This document shows, piece after piece, positions 24,651 to 36,829 of a stretch of DNA of 64,000 nt. The stretch's first letter is position 1; every line of letters starts with the position of its first letter. The position numbers and the translations under genes were made by a program. The DNA comes from Hydnum rufescens UP504. Lineage: Eukaryota > Basidiomycota > Agaricomycetes > Cantharellales > Hydnaceae. Location of the stretch: the NCBI GenBank assembly GCA_014904985.1, contig MU128983.1, forward strand, positions 25,762 to 89,761. The letters are read 5' to 3'. Under the pieces are notes generated by a model, which worked only from the letters and a program-made list of their open reading frames with translations, was not told the origin of the DNA and made no database searches.

Positions 24651-26929
24651 GGAGGGCGAAGGATAGGAGGATGCATTCCGCCAACCTATATATGTACGAC
24701 GAGAGCGAAGGCGAATTAGGGCCGAAACAATATTCCTTTGATAACGCAGTTTGACAAAAACTCGCAGAATGGCTGGGAAAATGAGACCTGCCTCGAATTA
24801 TGATCCCGGGGAGCCAGCCAACCGTCTGACCACCTTGATGTTAGTAAGGCTGGATTTTTTAGTGGCCCGCCTGGGGCAGTGTACCGACGATACGAAATCT
24901 CATCAACTCACAGAAATTTCAGCGTTTTCCCGCGAGCAACCGGCGTCTGGGAACCCGCGGTGACTAGCGTTCTTCCGTGGCTATCTGGATTCAGGCAAAT
25001 TCATTAACAGCTTCATCGGACAGAAGATATGATTCAGAAGATAAGTCAGAGGGCAAGTGGAAGCTTACCATAATTTGTTTGTAGGGATCTTGGGATGTCG
25101 TGGACAAAATAAATTGGAGAAAAAGATGCTTCACATGACGATCTTCCTTGAAAATTGATGGGGCACACACTCTTATTATTCGCGCATCGAACACCGTGCA
25201 GGGCTCATTAAATCTCAGGCTACAATAGGCAAACACATGCTTGCTGCAACCCAATCCAGTGCTGACCAACCACCGCATTTGCGTGCGTTCCCAGCCACGC
25301 ACCCGTCACCATCGTCAGGCTGCGTTGCCGTGGTTGCCAATAAGCTTTTACCGACAGCCCAGCCGGGAAAGCAATCAGACCTCTAGTGAAGAGGTTATCA
25401 TTTGCGGTCATGCGCAGTCCCCTACCAAATTAACAATCTGTCATGCGGCTCATGCCACAGCCCAGCAAACACTGCGGCTGCCGATACCAACCTGGGCGCA
25501 TTGACGTGGGAGCGTTCCTATCTAGATCGGGCGTCATGCTCGGAAAATTAGCCGGACACTCGATTAGAGGTTATGGGTGTGCCGCCATCAACAACAATAA
25601 TTATCTCTGGACACTGAAATCATCCTCCAATTTTGCATTAAATCATCGGAGGCACCTCCATGCACTCAGCCCGCCCAAAATCAAAGATTTATTTTTCGAA
25701 AATGGTCGAAAGTGGCCAGAACAAAATTGAAGTGTTCAGAGCTGCCATGGGCACCAAAATGTAGGTACCATCCTGCACTTTATTGCTTCCATGACCGAAT
25801 GATTTTCAATCCCAGAGCCCCTAAATAATCCTCCGAACGCAAGCCGGAAAATATTTTTGCTGCTGACAGTCGATCCTTTCCGCAGCCTAGCTAGTCTTGG
25901 CATGGACTAGACTCCTTCCACACAGTAAAGATAAAGCCTCATGGTGCTCTCATCACATTACCATCGGACCCTTATAGCATCCTAGATCCACCGAGATTTA
26001 GCGGGCGATTCTGGAAAATTAGGTGGCAACATACTCCCAGAGAGGAAGCAAGTCCAGACCCAATTCCAGAAGGTCTGTCGAGCCCGTGGCTGGATAGGTA
26101 GACTAAATATCTCTTAGGTGAGGCTGGGGGCAGTTTTGAGAGGTTGGGGGATTTTTTGAGATTTTTTGAGCCCGTCCGGCTCCCGGTTTATTGTGGCCTC
26201 GCAATTTCCCGGAATTGGCCCGGAATTGGACCCGATACTGTCGTAGGTCTTAGGGGTTGACAGATGGGGGGTGGGGAAACTTGCAGGGGGATAATTGAGC
26301 ATGGAAAGGAATTATGATAACAAGGTAGGAAAGGAGGGGGAGGTACTCAGCCTGGACTCTGGCAAGATATGCCAGTCACCAGGTACCTAGCTGGAGACCC
26401 CTGATAATAATACTACCCTGAATTGTCAAAATGGTATGGAAGACCACCTGGGTATGGGATGTAATGGCCAGACTGGATAGGAATGTGGTGGAATGGTAGG
26501 AAGGGTGTAAACATGTGTATGTAGTAATTGTGATTAGCAGGAAATGAGGCTGGGTATAGTGGCAGTGAGGACGCAGGGTGAGGTATATAGTGCTCAATAA
26601 TATTGGTCGCCACAATTCCATCCTCATTGTCAGTCAACACTGGCAGTAACACCCAACCATGAGATACGGTAACGATGCACGTGTCTGCATTGGGGTTGGG
26701 CACTGGCCAACACCAAAATGAGGCAACAATGTGGATTCCTCACTGGACTTCAGTGGAGGCATAGGTTTCTTTATAATCTTTAGCCAATGCATATACGATC
26801 ATAGGCCCTATCGCTGCCAAGTTTGAAGACTAACAGACTGTTGTGTCATGAGTAGTGGTCAATATGGACATTTTTGTCCGAGATCCCGGTTGCAAATAGT
26901 ACAGCGCGTCAAGACTCTTCGCTCCAACG
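24651..26929. other. Gene-poor gap of 2.3 kb
   Basis: No domain-bearing frame on either strand. Around 26100-26400 the text is G- and T-rich with repeated words (TTTTTTGAG, CTCCCGG) and looks like old repeat sequence, but no ends or target duplication could be found. The right part is the upstream region of the RNase H2 subunit gene. Confidence 0.45.
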
Positions 26930-27679
26930 ATGTCTCTTGTCCTCGTCAATCCGACCTCAAAACTCTCGGATGTTCGGCCACAACTTATGCCATTCCACAT
27001 AAGCTATACAGGAGAAGCGCCCGTATCGACTTACTTCATCGTGAAAACTTCCCCAGTCTCGTACGACGCGTCCAAACACGCCTCAGAAGACTCGAGCAAC
27101 GCGTCTGGGCCACCCCTGCCCGTTCCTGACACGAAATCCACGTATACGGCCGCGTTTCGCGGACGCACAATGCATGGCCTTGATGTGTGCCTCCCACAAG
27201 GCTACACAGGTCTTATTCTTCACTCCGACGATCCATCAACTCGATCTGATTCACCGATCCCATCCATCCCTGCGAAACGGAAGCGAGGGGGGGATTCGAC
27301 CCCGACTAAACTCCTCGAGAAAAGGAACGGTAGAGGGATTCGTAGAACCAGAAGCAGTGCGGCTACAGAGGCGGACGGCAATCCAGACGTCACTGCAGAG
27401 GATATGTACGCTCTTATGTCGCGGACCGATGATGATGTTTCCGAATCGTCTAGCCTTGTCGGGGTTGGTGCTTCGGAGACCTCGACGAATAGACGCCTGA
27501 CGCCCATGAGCACATTTGGGTCCATTGTAGTATGGCATCCGGATAGGCTAGTAGATGTGGGACAAGATGAGTATATCCGGGCGATGGACGAGTGGACTAG
27601 ACTAGCAAACGTGGTACGAACTTCCACTAATACCCTACCGCCTATCTCTCAACTGGCGAATCAGCTTCACAGTGTGTAA
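26930..27679 (+). CDS. Ribonuclease H2 subunit C (non-catalytic)
   Basis: Structural subunit of the nuclear RNase H2 complex, which removes ribonucleotides from DNA and degrades RNA:DNA hybrids. Single exon, 249 residues. The N-terminal half has MPFHISYTGEAPVSTYF, then YTAAFRGRTMHGLDVCLPQG followed by YTGLIL, matching the beta-strand core of the Ylr154/RNASEH2C family. A Lys/Arg-rich linker (KRKRGG) follows, and the C-terminal part FGSIVVWHPDRLVDVGQDEY plus RAMDEWTRLANVV corresponds to the family's closing strand and helix. The linker between the halves is longer than in human RNASEH2C. The gene converges on the NAD(P)H-hydrate dehydratase gene, with 66 bp between the stops. Confidence 0.86.
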   Translation: MSLVLVNPTSKLSDVRPQLMPFHISYTGEAPVSTYFIVKTSPVSYDASKHASEDSSNASGPPLPVPDTKSTYTAAFRGRTMHGLDVCLPQGYTGLILHSDDPSTRSDSPIPSIPAKRKRGGDSTPTKLLEKRNGRGIRRTRSSAATEADGNPDVTAEDMYALMSRTDDDVSESSSLVGVGASETSTNRRLTPMSTFGSIVVWHPDRLVDVGQDEYIRAMDEWTRLANVVRTSTNTLPPISQLANQLHSV

Positions 27680-27745
27680 CAGGACACAATACATCCAACA
27701 CCGCATCCCTAGATTCGACTGATCTTACGATCCTTATCATTCATC

Positions 27746-29125
27746 CTACAGCTTCCCCCCTTCTTGAAGGGCAGAGCCCTTCCAGCCTCTGTCGCCCCCT
27801 TCTCCAAATAATTCCTGATACGCCACCCCAATCTCGGACAACATATCCCCTGTGATGACTCCTCGCCCGAGCTTGCTAAATGCAATTCTGGATGCCACTC
27901 GAGTCACACTTGATGCCCCGTACGCTGCAAGCACTGGAATATCTTCTGGATTAATTTTGATGTCATTCGCGTCGCCTCTATATATACGTCAATCCGGATG
28001 TGCCTCACTGGAAAGAACTTATCCTGAAACGTACTCGTCGAGCCCTCCTTCGATGTATGCCTTTCCCCACGCCAGGAACGTCCCCAAGTTCCCGCTGAGA
28101 ATATCGCCCTGCCCCCCGCATCGTTTCAGCCCCCCTTCCGTGTCTACTATTTCTGTCCGTCTCCCGTTCGAGATAATATCTTGTGCACCCTTCTGAAGGA
28201 TGACGATGCCACCTAGTTCATGTGCAATCTTGGAAGCCAGTGACTCTGGTGGCGCGTCTTTCGGGATACGCTTTGGTTTTGGAAAGTTTCTCCTTAGTCC
28301 TGCACAGTGCTGCCTTCAAATACCGAATGGATCATACGTACCAGCGCATCTCGTAATCGTCCAAATTCCACCACATTTGGAGTCAGTACAGCCTTGGCAT
28401 AGCCCTTGATGTACTCGGGATGTTTCTGGATGAGCCACAGGCTGTCCGCATCCAGCACGATATATTTATTCTGTTCGCGGGCGACGGAGATTGCGATGCG
28501 TGCGAAATCTTGCATATGATCTGCTCGCCCGAGGCCCGGCCCAATAATAATTACATGGAGTCGAGACATGACATCCTTCAGTTCAGAGTTAATGGCCTCC
28601 CGGTCACTGTTGAGCCCGCCATCATCAGCATCGCTGTAACAACCAGTGAGATAATTGATTTAGGGACGGACTTGTTCTTGTTGAGTATTGGGTGTACGAT
28701 GAGGTCGGGAGAGTATGTCTTTATCACGCTACCCGCTTCTGGGTCGCAAATGACATGGGAGAGATCGCAACCCTGAATATTCTCTGGCAATGAGACGCAA
28801 TTTAGGCCTTGGCATGCTGACACATATACAGACCAGCCTCAGCGCCGAGATGGCAGCGAAGAAAGGCGCGCCAGTATAGCTTATCGTCGAATATACAATA
28901 TACATTGTAAGCAAAGGTCGATCCAGTTATCAACGGTCCTATTTCTTACTCTTGTGATCCGCCAATAACGCCTACGCGCCCTGCTTGCCCTTTGTGCATC
29001 TTGGGCGAGAGCGGGGGGATAATCTTCTGGACCTCCTTGATTATTCGCTTCGCCATCGCGCCCTTGTTGCTTGCGCGGAAGCGATCGTCGGGATCAACCG
29101 AGCCGTCTGTGTGTGCTTTTATCAT
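27746..29125 (-). CDS. ATP-dependent (S)-NAD(P)H-hydrate dehydratase
   Basis: Metabolite-repair enzyme (YjeF C-terminal/CARKD family) that uses ATP to dehydrate damaged NADHX and NADPHX back to NADH and NADPH. Start ATG 29125-29123 ([20 protein letters not shown]). Then [20 protein letters not shown] followed by [87 protein letters not shown] and the nucleotide/catalytic loop [20 protein letters not shown] (Asp in GQGD is the expected base). The C-terminus [31 protein letters not shown] is typical; TAG at 27748-27746. Introns separate each block. A second ATG ([10 protein letters not shown]) about 24 codons in is an alternative start. Confidence 0.92.
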
Positions 29126-29621
29126 TCACCTTGAAGTACAATACAAGCAACTAGGGCGATCCAATGTGTGCACTAGTCAGAAACCTTGGAGCTTGTGACC
29201 ACAGTAATTATATTTTGACGATGGTCCAGTCGTCCCACGTGATGCATTTGGACCCCGGACTTTGAGTCGCCGCGACTCGGGTTGGCTCAACTTGCGAGGT
29301 GGCGTTAAGACGCGAAAAGTCGATCACCAGAAGCCCCTCGAAAGTCCCAAGAGTACGTAGTATAAATGAACGCCCGCAAACTAAGTTGTACTGCAGCACT
29401 AGCTCCGACACTCATCGGAAAAACACAAAACATCTTATTAATGACACAACATTCGAAATGGGAAAAAATGCAGATGCATGAAACACAGTAAACGAAGGTC
29501 AATGAGGATATGATCTCAAGCTCATTGCATGAAGTTGGTGGCAGCGGGACTCGGCAATTTCCGGTACTATACAGCTGCTTAGTTAACGTTCCCCATCCTT
29601 GTCGTCTTAATCCCTCCAACA
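29126..29621. other. Divergent intergenic region between hydrate dehydratase and eL43 genes
   Basis: About 500 bp serving as the 5' side of both genes. No ORF with similarity; pyrimidine-rich stretch just before the ribosomal gene start (CATCCTTGTCGTCTTAATCC at 29596-29615), as is common upstream of fungal ribosomal protein genes. Confidence 0.5.
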
Positions 29622-30194
29622 TGGTATGCATCTCAAACTTCTAGGCTGTAACCCATGTTGATGGTGATGGTCTGCAGAGCAAACGAACCAAAAAGGTCGG
29701 CGTTACGGGCAAGTACGGCACGGTGAGGGTCTTCCATCTTCTCTTTTCTACTCCGTCATCGAATATTCCCTGCTTGTAATAGCGTTATGGTGCTTCGTTG
29801 AGGAAGCAAGTCAAAAAGGTACGCGGTGCAGTTGTACGTTCTTGGGTGTTTTTTTTTGACTCTGATCATGTTCACTATCGAAGATGGAAATCACTCAACA
29901 TGCCCGATACACATGCACTTTCTGTGGGAAGGTACAATGCCCCTGCCGCCATCTTGAATGTGGAGTTGAGCTGATATTCTCTGCAATTTAGGACTCTGTT
30001 AAGCGAACGAATGTTGGGATTTGGGAATGCCGGGCGTGCCAAAAAGTCATTGCTGGTGGGGCATGGACCTTATCCACGACCGCCGCAGCGACAGTCCGCA
30101 GGTGGGTCTCCAACATCATCTTCTCTGTTAACTGTTCCTGACGCTTCTTGTGGCTAGTACGATTCGCCGATTGCGGGAGATCACGGAGGCTTGA
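29622..30194 (+). CDS. RPL43: 60S ribosomal protein eL43 (L43/L37a)
   Basis: Small zinc-binding protein of the large ribosomal subunit. The first exon is only the ATG codon (29622-29624), followed by GT. Further exons encode SKRTKKVGVTGKYGT, RYGASLRKQVKK, MEITQHARYTCTFCGK, DSVKRTNVGIWECRACQKVI then AGGAWTLSTTAAATVRS, and TIRRLRELTEA, ending TGA 30192-30194. The four zinc-ligand cysteines sit in CTFC and CRAC. All exon joins keep phase and the full-length family pattern is present. Five introns in so short a gene agree with the intron richness of basidiomycete ribosomal genes. Confidence 0.96.
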
Positions 30195-30299
30195 TTGTCT
30201 CGTCATGTTTTTACACTATGTCCTTCAATCATGCTGAATCTATCTCAGTTGTTACGCGTCCCAATTAACAATCGTACTTCTGAATAAATTAGTACAGTA

Positions 30300-31696
30300 C
30301 TAAAAGTCCATGGTCTCGGTTTCGCCCTTGGATGCCTCCGAGCGAGAATCACCACCTTCCTCGTCCTCGCTGTTTTCCCCGCTGTCGTCTTCGTCATCTT
30401 CGCTACTTTCGTCAAATGTCAATGATATGAACTCGTCACCATTGGCCACCGATTGGCCAGCTGGGTTGGCAGAGGCTGATTCAGGGACAATCGCCGTGGC
30501 ATCTATCCTTTTATGCCGGGCCCGAATAACGTGGGGGAGCTTACACCCCTTCGTTGGGCACGTTCCAGTAGCGGCAAAGTCAGGACATTCCCTGACATGT
30601 TGGTGTGCGCAGTCCAAGCCTTGTGGACAAAAGCCAAGCACGGCGAAGTCGCGACACACCCCGTCTTTGGGACCCATTCGGACATGAGGATATTTGCAAG
30701 AAGAACCGTTCCGGCAGCGGCCACCATTGGCAAAGTGAACACAAAGTGGGACTCTCTCCGGTGTCGGCACGTGAGACAGCAAGCAGGTTTCCGCACTGTT
30801 CGGGCACTCATCGTTCAAGAATCGAGGACAAATAGCGACGTGGTCCGGATTGTGTTTGTAACGACAGTTTAGGCCGTTGTTACAAACCCCTGTGGAGTAG
30901 AACATGAGAGGGCAGGGACAATGAGCAATGACGACGAAAGAAAAATAGTGGCGTGCCTGTTCACGTCAGCAAAGGACAACTATGCATACCTCGAGTAGTG
31001 AAGTGCCTACAGGGCTTATCTACCGATATTGGAAATCGTTTGATCCGAGTTCCACTATGGGATGACCCCGTGAGATTCGCAAGGGCTTGGGAGGACTGAA
31101 TCACAGACCCATTGTTTGGATGCCTGAACACTAGGTTCGGTCTCGTCGGTCCGCCACGTCCACGTTTGGAGGCACCTCGATAATGCATCCTCGTTGCGCC
31201 CAAGTTTCCACGAGAGGTGGAAACTTGGTGAAGCTTGCGGATTCGATTAGCAGCTATGAGAGATCCCTTCTTGGTACGAATCATATTCATTTCTGGGGGT
31301 GTAGCGGTAGAAGTAGATGCAAAAGAATTGGAGGGGATGGGTCTGAGGACTGGTGTGTTTGATACCTGTGGACTACTGGAAGTCACTGCTTGGTGATGAG
31401 TCAGACCGAGATAAGGGGAAAGGCAAACGATGACTCCAACCTGTCTTTCTGATTAGTGATTTTCCTGAAGCCTGGAAGGTAACGCCATCGATAACGACAT
31501 CGTGCGTCGGCATCCGATAAGGGGCAGCTGTGGGGGGACGGGTGTCTGATTTAGGATATGATGAAGTAGCATGCTGGGTCTTGCGGGAGATGGCGGCTGT
31601 TAAACATGAGGTTAGCTGAAGTCGGAGGAGGATAAGAGCGAAAGATTTACTCTGCAAGCGAGAAATTTCCTCGAGGAGTTGGGCGTCAGACGGCAT
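30300..31696 (-). CDS. CCCH zinc finger protein of the ZC3H3 type
   Basis: Nuclear RNA-binding protein; the ZC3H3/Red5-like group acts in polyadenylation and mRNA export or decay. Start ATG 31696-31694 (MPSDAQLLEEISRLQS). The N-terminal half is basic and disordered (MIRTKKGSLIAANRIRKLH). It then has an array of five CCCH fingers: KPCRHFTTRG continuing across an intron into YSTGVCNNGLNCRYKH, then ICPRFLNDECPNSAETCLLSH, LCVHFANGGRCRNGSSCKYPH, VCRDFAVLGFCPQGLDCAHQH and ECPDFAATGTCPTKGCKLPH. The tail is very acidic and Ser-rich (ESSEDDEDDSGENSEDEE) and ends MDF before TAG at 30302-30300. The finger number and spacing match ZC3H3 better than other CCCH families. Its start codon lies 62 bp from that of the divergent TBCB gene. 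Confidence 0.86.
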
Positions 31697-31758
31697 CACT
31701 CTCGAGTCAAGGTCGAGTTGTTGTTGGCGTTGAGTCGGAAGAATTCTCGACTTCCGAT
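31697..31758. promoter_or_regulatory. Bidirectional promoter/leader region of 62 bp
   Basis: The start codons of the ZC3H3-like gene (-) and the tubulin cofactor B gene (+) are separated by only 62 bp. Both starts are supported by conserved N-terminal protein sequence. The transcription starts must overlap each other or lie inside the opposite coding sequence. Confidence 0.6.
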
Positions 31759-32758
31759 ATGACCTCCGCAACTGTAATCGTTTCTTCTCCCGACACAAGG
31801 TCTGAACGTACCTATGACCTTTCACTCAGTGTAGGCGATTTGAAGGTATATACGTCCTTGCATAACAATAAACAGGCCTAATCCCTCCAAAATATCAGAA
31901 AAAATTGGAACCAGTCACCGGCATTCCCATCTCTTCCCAAATTCTTTCCCTTTTCCGATCCGATCAGGATTCTGTGAAGATCAAGTTCCTAGATGACGAT
32001 GATAGACCACTAGGATATTTCGGCGTCGTAACTGGGATGCACATCAAGGTGCATGAATCTATTCATGAGAGTTTTCGGAATCATGATCTACAACTCAAAT
32101 GTACATTGTTATCACCCCCTCTACCATTATTCGCTCCCCCCTTCAGGTGGACGATCTAAATCCATCCTTAAATAATACTGGCCAGTTCATGGATGTATCT
32201 CGTGTGGAGAAATTCGAGATTAGCAAAGATGAGTACGAGAGACGTCCAGGTTTTTATTTTGTTTTCCGGCAAGTGCACATTTTCGGCTTCTCATGCGAAT
32301 ATTCGTCGGAACTATTCTAGGCACAGTCAAAGCCTTCAAGGAGCGGAATAAATTGGGCCGCTTTGCGGAGTCTACGCCACACGAGACCAAGGCATCTTCC
32401 CGTAATATTCCTGTGGGCGCACGGTGCCAAGTGGATCCGGAATCTGGCTTGAACAAACGAGGAACCGTTCGCTATGTTGGCACCCCCAAATTTGGGGTGC
32501 AAGATGGAGCTATCTGGGTTGGTATCGAATACGACGAGCCTGTCGGAAAGAATGATGGATCGTAGGCGCCTCTTTCCCCTTTGATCCGCCTGGCTGTCCT
32601 TGAGAGTCTTAGCCCGTTTCAATATTCATAGGGTGCAAGGCGAGCGATATTTTACTTGTTCTTCAGGCTATGGGGTGTTCGTTCAACCGGATCGAGTACA
32701 AATTGGGGATTTTCCGGAGTTAAACATAAATGACGAGGAAATGGATGAAGAGCTCTGA
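31759..32758 (+). CDS. Tubulin-folding cofactor B (CAP-Gly protein)
   Basis: Cytosolic chaperone that, with cofactor E, handles alpha-tubulin during dimer assembly. Exon 1 (31759-31845) encodes MTSATVIVSSPDTRSERTYD and LSLSVGDLK, the start of a ubiquitin-like domain that continues in exon 2 (KKLEPVTGIPISSQILSLF..DDDDRPLGYFGVV). Exon 3 gives VDDLNPSLNNTGQFMDVSRV. The linker helix is GTVKAFKERNKLGRFAE. The CAP-Gly domain spans NIPVGARCQVDPESGLNKRG, TVRYVGTPKF, GAIWVGIEYDEPVGKNDGS and RYFTCSSGYGVFVQPDRVQI. The GKNDG motif is intact. Ends DFPELNINDEEMDEEL, TGA 32756-32758; the acidic end resembles the family, although the animal C-terminal DEI/DEM tripeptide is replaced. Confidence 0.93.
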
Positions 32759-33088
32759 TAAAGACGTGTGTATATGCATCGATCTTGTACCTTGGATGAT
32801 TGGAAATACAATGCAATGTGCAGGCGCCAAACAATGTGGTCCGCCTGTTTGCATCCGGTGCATACTTGCCACATATCAAGTAGTCACAGCTCAGCCTCTG
32901 TCCCCCATTGCCCGCCCCCCTCTACCCCTTCTGAACGTGGGTAGCCTCTCTGGAGGGCCGCGCTCTCTCCTTGTCCTTCCGTTTTGCTGCTGTGGAGGAT
33001 CCGCTTGCTAGTGTCAGCCGTTACATCGCTCTGAGCCCTACGCTCCCTTAGTACGAATACCCCTCAAATCTACCCCTTGGGATCTGTC
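32759..33088. other. Intergenic region
   Basis: 330 bp between two plus-strand genes; pyrimidine-rich near 32905-32940. Nothing coding is recognised, although an additional 5' exon of the next gene is possible. Confidence 0.45.
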
Positions 33089-36000
33089 ATGGAAGAGAAC
33101 GAGGTGTTAATATCCTCTGGGGAGATAGTCCGCGTTAATGGTTAGTTGTCCTTACGGTTCAGCCCCTCTGTGGCGTGTTTCCGCAGGACACTGAACATTT
33201 TCATATCTCAAGACCATGTGTATTCTTCGGCCCCTTGGAATCTGCGTGACAGTAATCTTCCATATTCCATCGGCCGTATTATGGAGTTCCTTCCAGCTGA
33301 AGGTGACTTAAAGGGTAAAGGCAAAGGAAAGCCTATCTATACCCGTGCTCGTATTGCTTGGTATTATCGGCCTGGAGACCTCAGTGATCGTGCCCCAGCT
33401 TGATTCGAGGCTCCTTCTTGCCGCAATATACTCCGAAGTCCAACCAATTACACACATTCGCGGGAAGTGCCATGTTCGACATCGAGACATGATCCGTGAT
33501 CTCAATACCTGGCGAAAAACTCCTGACTGTTTCTACTTCTATCGGTTTTTTGATCCTTACATCAAAAAAGAATACGAAGTAGTGAGGTCCCGGGATATTA
33601 ACAATGGTATCTATCCTGCATCATTTTCAGGTTTTGCAACTTCCTGCAAATAGTTCAACGCTTAACATCGTATTCCAGTCCCACAGATCGTCAAGCAGAA
33701 GCTGGTTGAACGCTATGAATTTGTTGTGGCAGAGAAGGAAGTGGTCCAGACCTTGTTGATAGTTTGCGATCATGTGAAACGTGCACCGAATGGTGTTCTC
33801 CGTACGTTTCAGCCTATATGTGCACCGGCCGGTGTATCTGACGCGAATCTTAGCGCGGAGGCTGTTCGATGCGATAGTTGCAAGAAATTTTACCACATGG
33901 GTTGCGTCCAGCCGCCTTTAGCCGCCAAGCCAGCCAAGGGCTATGGATGGACATGTGCCCCTTGCTCTAGGAAACGTGAGGAAAAGGTGGATAGGCAGGG
34001 CGCACATTCTGAGAGTCCACCTCGCTCAATCAAGGGGAGAACCAAAAGTAAGCTACAACAACCTATGGGGAATTCCAATGGATCGGGGAGAAGGAATGGC
34101 GGTGAGGAGGTTCATTATTTCAAGATGTGGCCCTTCAGATATTTCGGGTATGTGTGTCTAAGGCAAGATTTTTCTGAACCTCCCCTGAATGACGACATAG
34201 ACTTTACACGGATGCCGAGGATACTCTAGGTAATCATCTTCACTCCTCTGCCTTCGAATTCCACTGATCACCTCAAGTTACCAGATCCAGACGACCTAAT
34301 ATTCCCTCGGGCTGCCACACGCGTCGGTCTGAAGTATCAGGCAGTTTGCCCGCCACTCATCGGAAGCGGGACAAATCCTTTGCAAAGAGGCGCGCTAGAA
34401 TTTATTACTTGTTTAACGCATCATACTTAAGCCATTTCTTTCGAATAGACCCAACTGGTGAACCAGAGCGAGGAGGGGTGAAACAATTGAGGTCCTGTCG
34501 TCGATCTGTAATATGAGCGACGAAGACAGTGCGTGTATCCTACATGAATTGGAGTCATTCATTTTCTTACCGCTCTGCATTCTTCTCAGTAACCGTGGGT
34601 GAGAGCCCAAGCGTCTTGTTTCTGTATTCTTCCTACTGAACCATCCCTCCAATGCGTTTTATATAGTCGAACACTATAAGCATCGCCTATGGCATAAACC
34701 GGAACAAAAATATCTTGTCGATTTCATTGACGAATCAGTCCGGAGATTCTCGGTTGCCTGTGGCCCGGACGAAATCGCGCAGGTCCGAATGAAGGGGGTG
34801 ATGCGTCCTCGTCGGGTTCGTTGCTGGGGGGGTTTGTATAGCGCACTGGCGCTAATGTCGATTTCTTCAGTGGCAGGCTCAAGAGTCACGGTACTTTGAT
34901 AGAGAATGGTCCGAAGAGGAAGCTCGGCTATTCGAACACGCTATCCAAGCTTACGGTGGAGCCGAAGTCCGCGCCATTCAAAAGGATGTCAAGTCCCGAA
35001 CAATTCCTGAGATAGTACGGTATTATGGACGATGGAAGAAGTGAGCCCGCCATTAATGCGCAGTTTTCTTCCCTCCTTATCCTCCCTGAAATTTAGCGAA
35101 CAACTACGGCAGAAGCGTGCAAAAAATGGCGCTCACAATTCAACGCGGAAACCTCCCAGGTCCAGCGGCTTGCGTCGAATGTCAAGCTCACATACAGTGT
35201 CTGAAGATCAATCAGATGGTGACGATAATACTTCTACAATTGGTGCGTCGAGTGAGCCTTCCGTGCGCTCGACTTGCGGGGCATGTAAAGCCAAGGATTC
35301 GCTTCACTGGTGGAAAGCCCCTCGAGGTTTTGATTTAAGCCTCCCAACGCTATGCGACTCGTGCAGTACGTCATGGCGTAAGTACGCCGAGCTTAAGGTC
35401 AATCGCCCTGAGGATCTGGTCAAGGTGAAGCCCGCCGAGAAACGCGAGGGTACTCCAATAGGTTTACCCAATGCCAAGCGCGCCAAGGCAAGGTTCCTTT
35501 TTTTCGTCGTCAATGTACCATATCGGCTGACGATGGCCGTAGCCTGTATCTATTGAACCAAGCCCTCTTCCCCAAAGGACGTGTTCTTGTTGTAAGCGAC
35601 AAGGGCCACATGATTCCGTGTTCTCTTGCCACCGCTGTGGTGTCACGGTTCATGCAGGTTGGTATCTGCGCGTATTTCACACGTTAGCTCTCCTGCTGAC
35701 AACCCGAATGATAGCGACTGCTGGTGTCAGTCCCGATGAATATGGCGCCTCCAGCGAGTCATGGTCATGCGAACTTTGCGAAAACGAGAAGTGCCTGGAA
35801 TCATCGCTTGTATGTCTCCTTGAATTATCTCATATGAAGTACTGCTCACTGTACAGCTCTCAGGACTCTCGTTGTTTAATGTGTGTTTATGGGTCTGATT
35901 CGGTCGGCGTTGATGACGGGCCTGGTTCATTTTTACGAGTTGCAAAACCCACCGAGAATCGAGGTTGGGTTCATGCGTTATGCGCCATCTTTGCCCCTGA

Positions 36001-36748
36001 ACTTCAGTTCGCCGACGCATCTCGTCTGCGATTAGTTGAGGGTCTTAGTACGATACCGCAATGGAAGCGGACCACGGTATGCACAGCGCTAATAGTCCGC
36101 TTCCCTAATCACTCAGCGCCTCATCCAAACAGCAATGTTCAATTTGCAGAAGACCGGGCGGCGCGGTCGTTCGGTGTAATGATGGACCAGAATCTGTACA
36201 TGTATCGTGTGCCTGGCGAGCTGGCTTCGCCTTTGGGTTTGAGATGCAATCGGTATGTAGAACAGAGCCCCAGAGCACCAACATCCTGCTTCATTTGCTT
36301 CTAGGTTAAATCTACCCGCAAAGACCAACCAATAGTAACGTTCAAAGGGGAGACCGGCGTGCTATTACCAGTTATTTCACGATCCCTGGGACGCAAGTTG
36401 TACAGTTTATGTGACAGTGATTTATATGGCGAGGTGAGGTCATTGATACTTGATATTCTTGGGGACATGTGTTGAATTCCCACCCACGTACAGACCGTTC
36501 TCCAACTGTATTGCCGAGAGTATAAGCAAGCCGCACGCGAGCATTCGTACGGGCTCCTTCGGAAGGCCCAACGACTTGATACGGTCTTGGACCAGCCCAG
36601 TCAATCACCAATTTCCTCCTCATTGATTGATCCCGAGTGTACCCTTTGCCATACCCGATATTCTCCTTTTTTCTGGCCAAAGGATCCTTCAGATGTGGCC
36701 AAGGGCATGGAATGCCACCAATGCAGGATCAAAGGTGAGGGAGGATAG
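33089..36748 (+). CDS. SNT2-like chromatin reader (BAH, PHD, SANT, GATA-like, extended PHD)
   Basis: Nuclear multi-domain histone reader; yeast Snt2 works with Ecm5 and the Rpd3 deacetylase in stress responses. Start ATG 33089 (MEENEVLISSGEIVRVN). BAH domain: DHVYSSAPWNLRDSNLPYSI to HIRGKCHVRHRDMIRDL and CFYFYRFFDPYIKKEYEVV (33200-33600). First PHD: VRCDSCKKFYHMGCVQPPLA..GWTCAPCSRK (33865-33970). A SANT-type helix bundle follows: EWSEEEARLFEHAIQAYGGA..IPEIVRYYGRWK (34900-35040). A GATA-like C-x2-C..C-x2-C finger (TCGACKAKDSLHWWKAP..LCDSCSTSWRKYAEL) lies at 35272-35395. A second PHD (CSCCKRQG..CHRCGVTVHAG..WSCELCENEK) precedes the extended PHD (CLMCVYGSDSVGVDDG..GWVHALCAIFAPELQF). The tail ends ECTLCHTRYSPFFWP..ECHQCRIKGEGG with TAG 36746-36748. 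About 14 introns. Domain order equals SNT2. Confidence 0.88.
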
Positions 36749-36829
36749 GGTGGTTGTGGCTGTGGCTGTGGGGATAGCGAACCCATATCCAAATCTGGAG
36801 ACGTTGTAACTGCGCTTCATTCTGGATAG

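Noticed and set aside
24991..25730. Several 80-100-codon frames in the 24.7-26.9 kb gap
   Set aside because: No domain, low-complexity composition and no splice pattern joining them.
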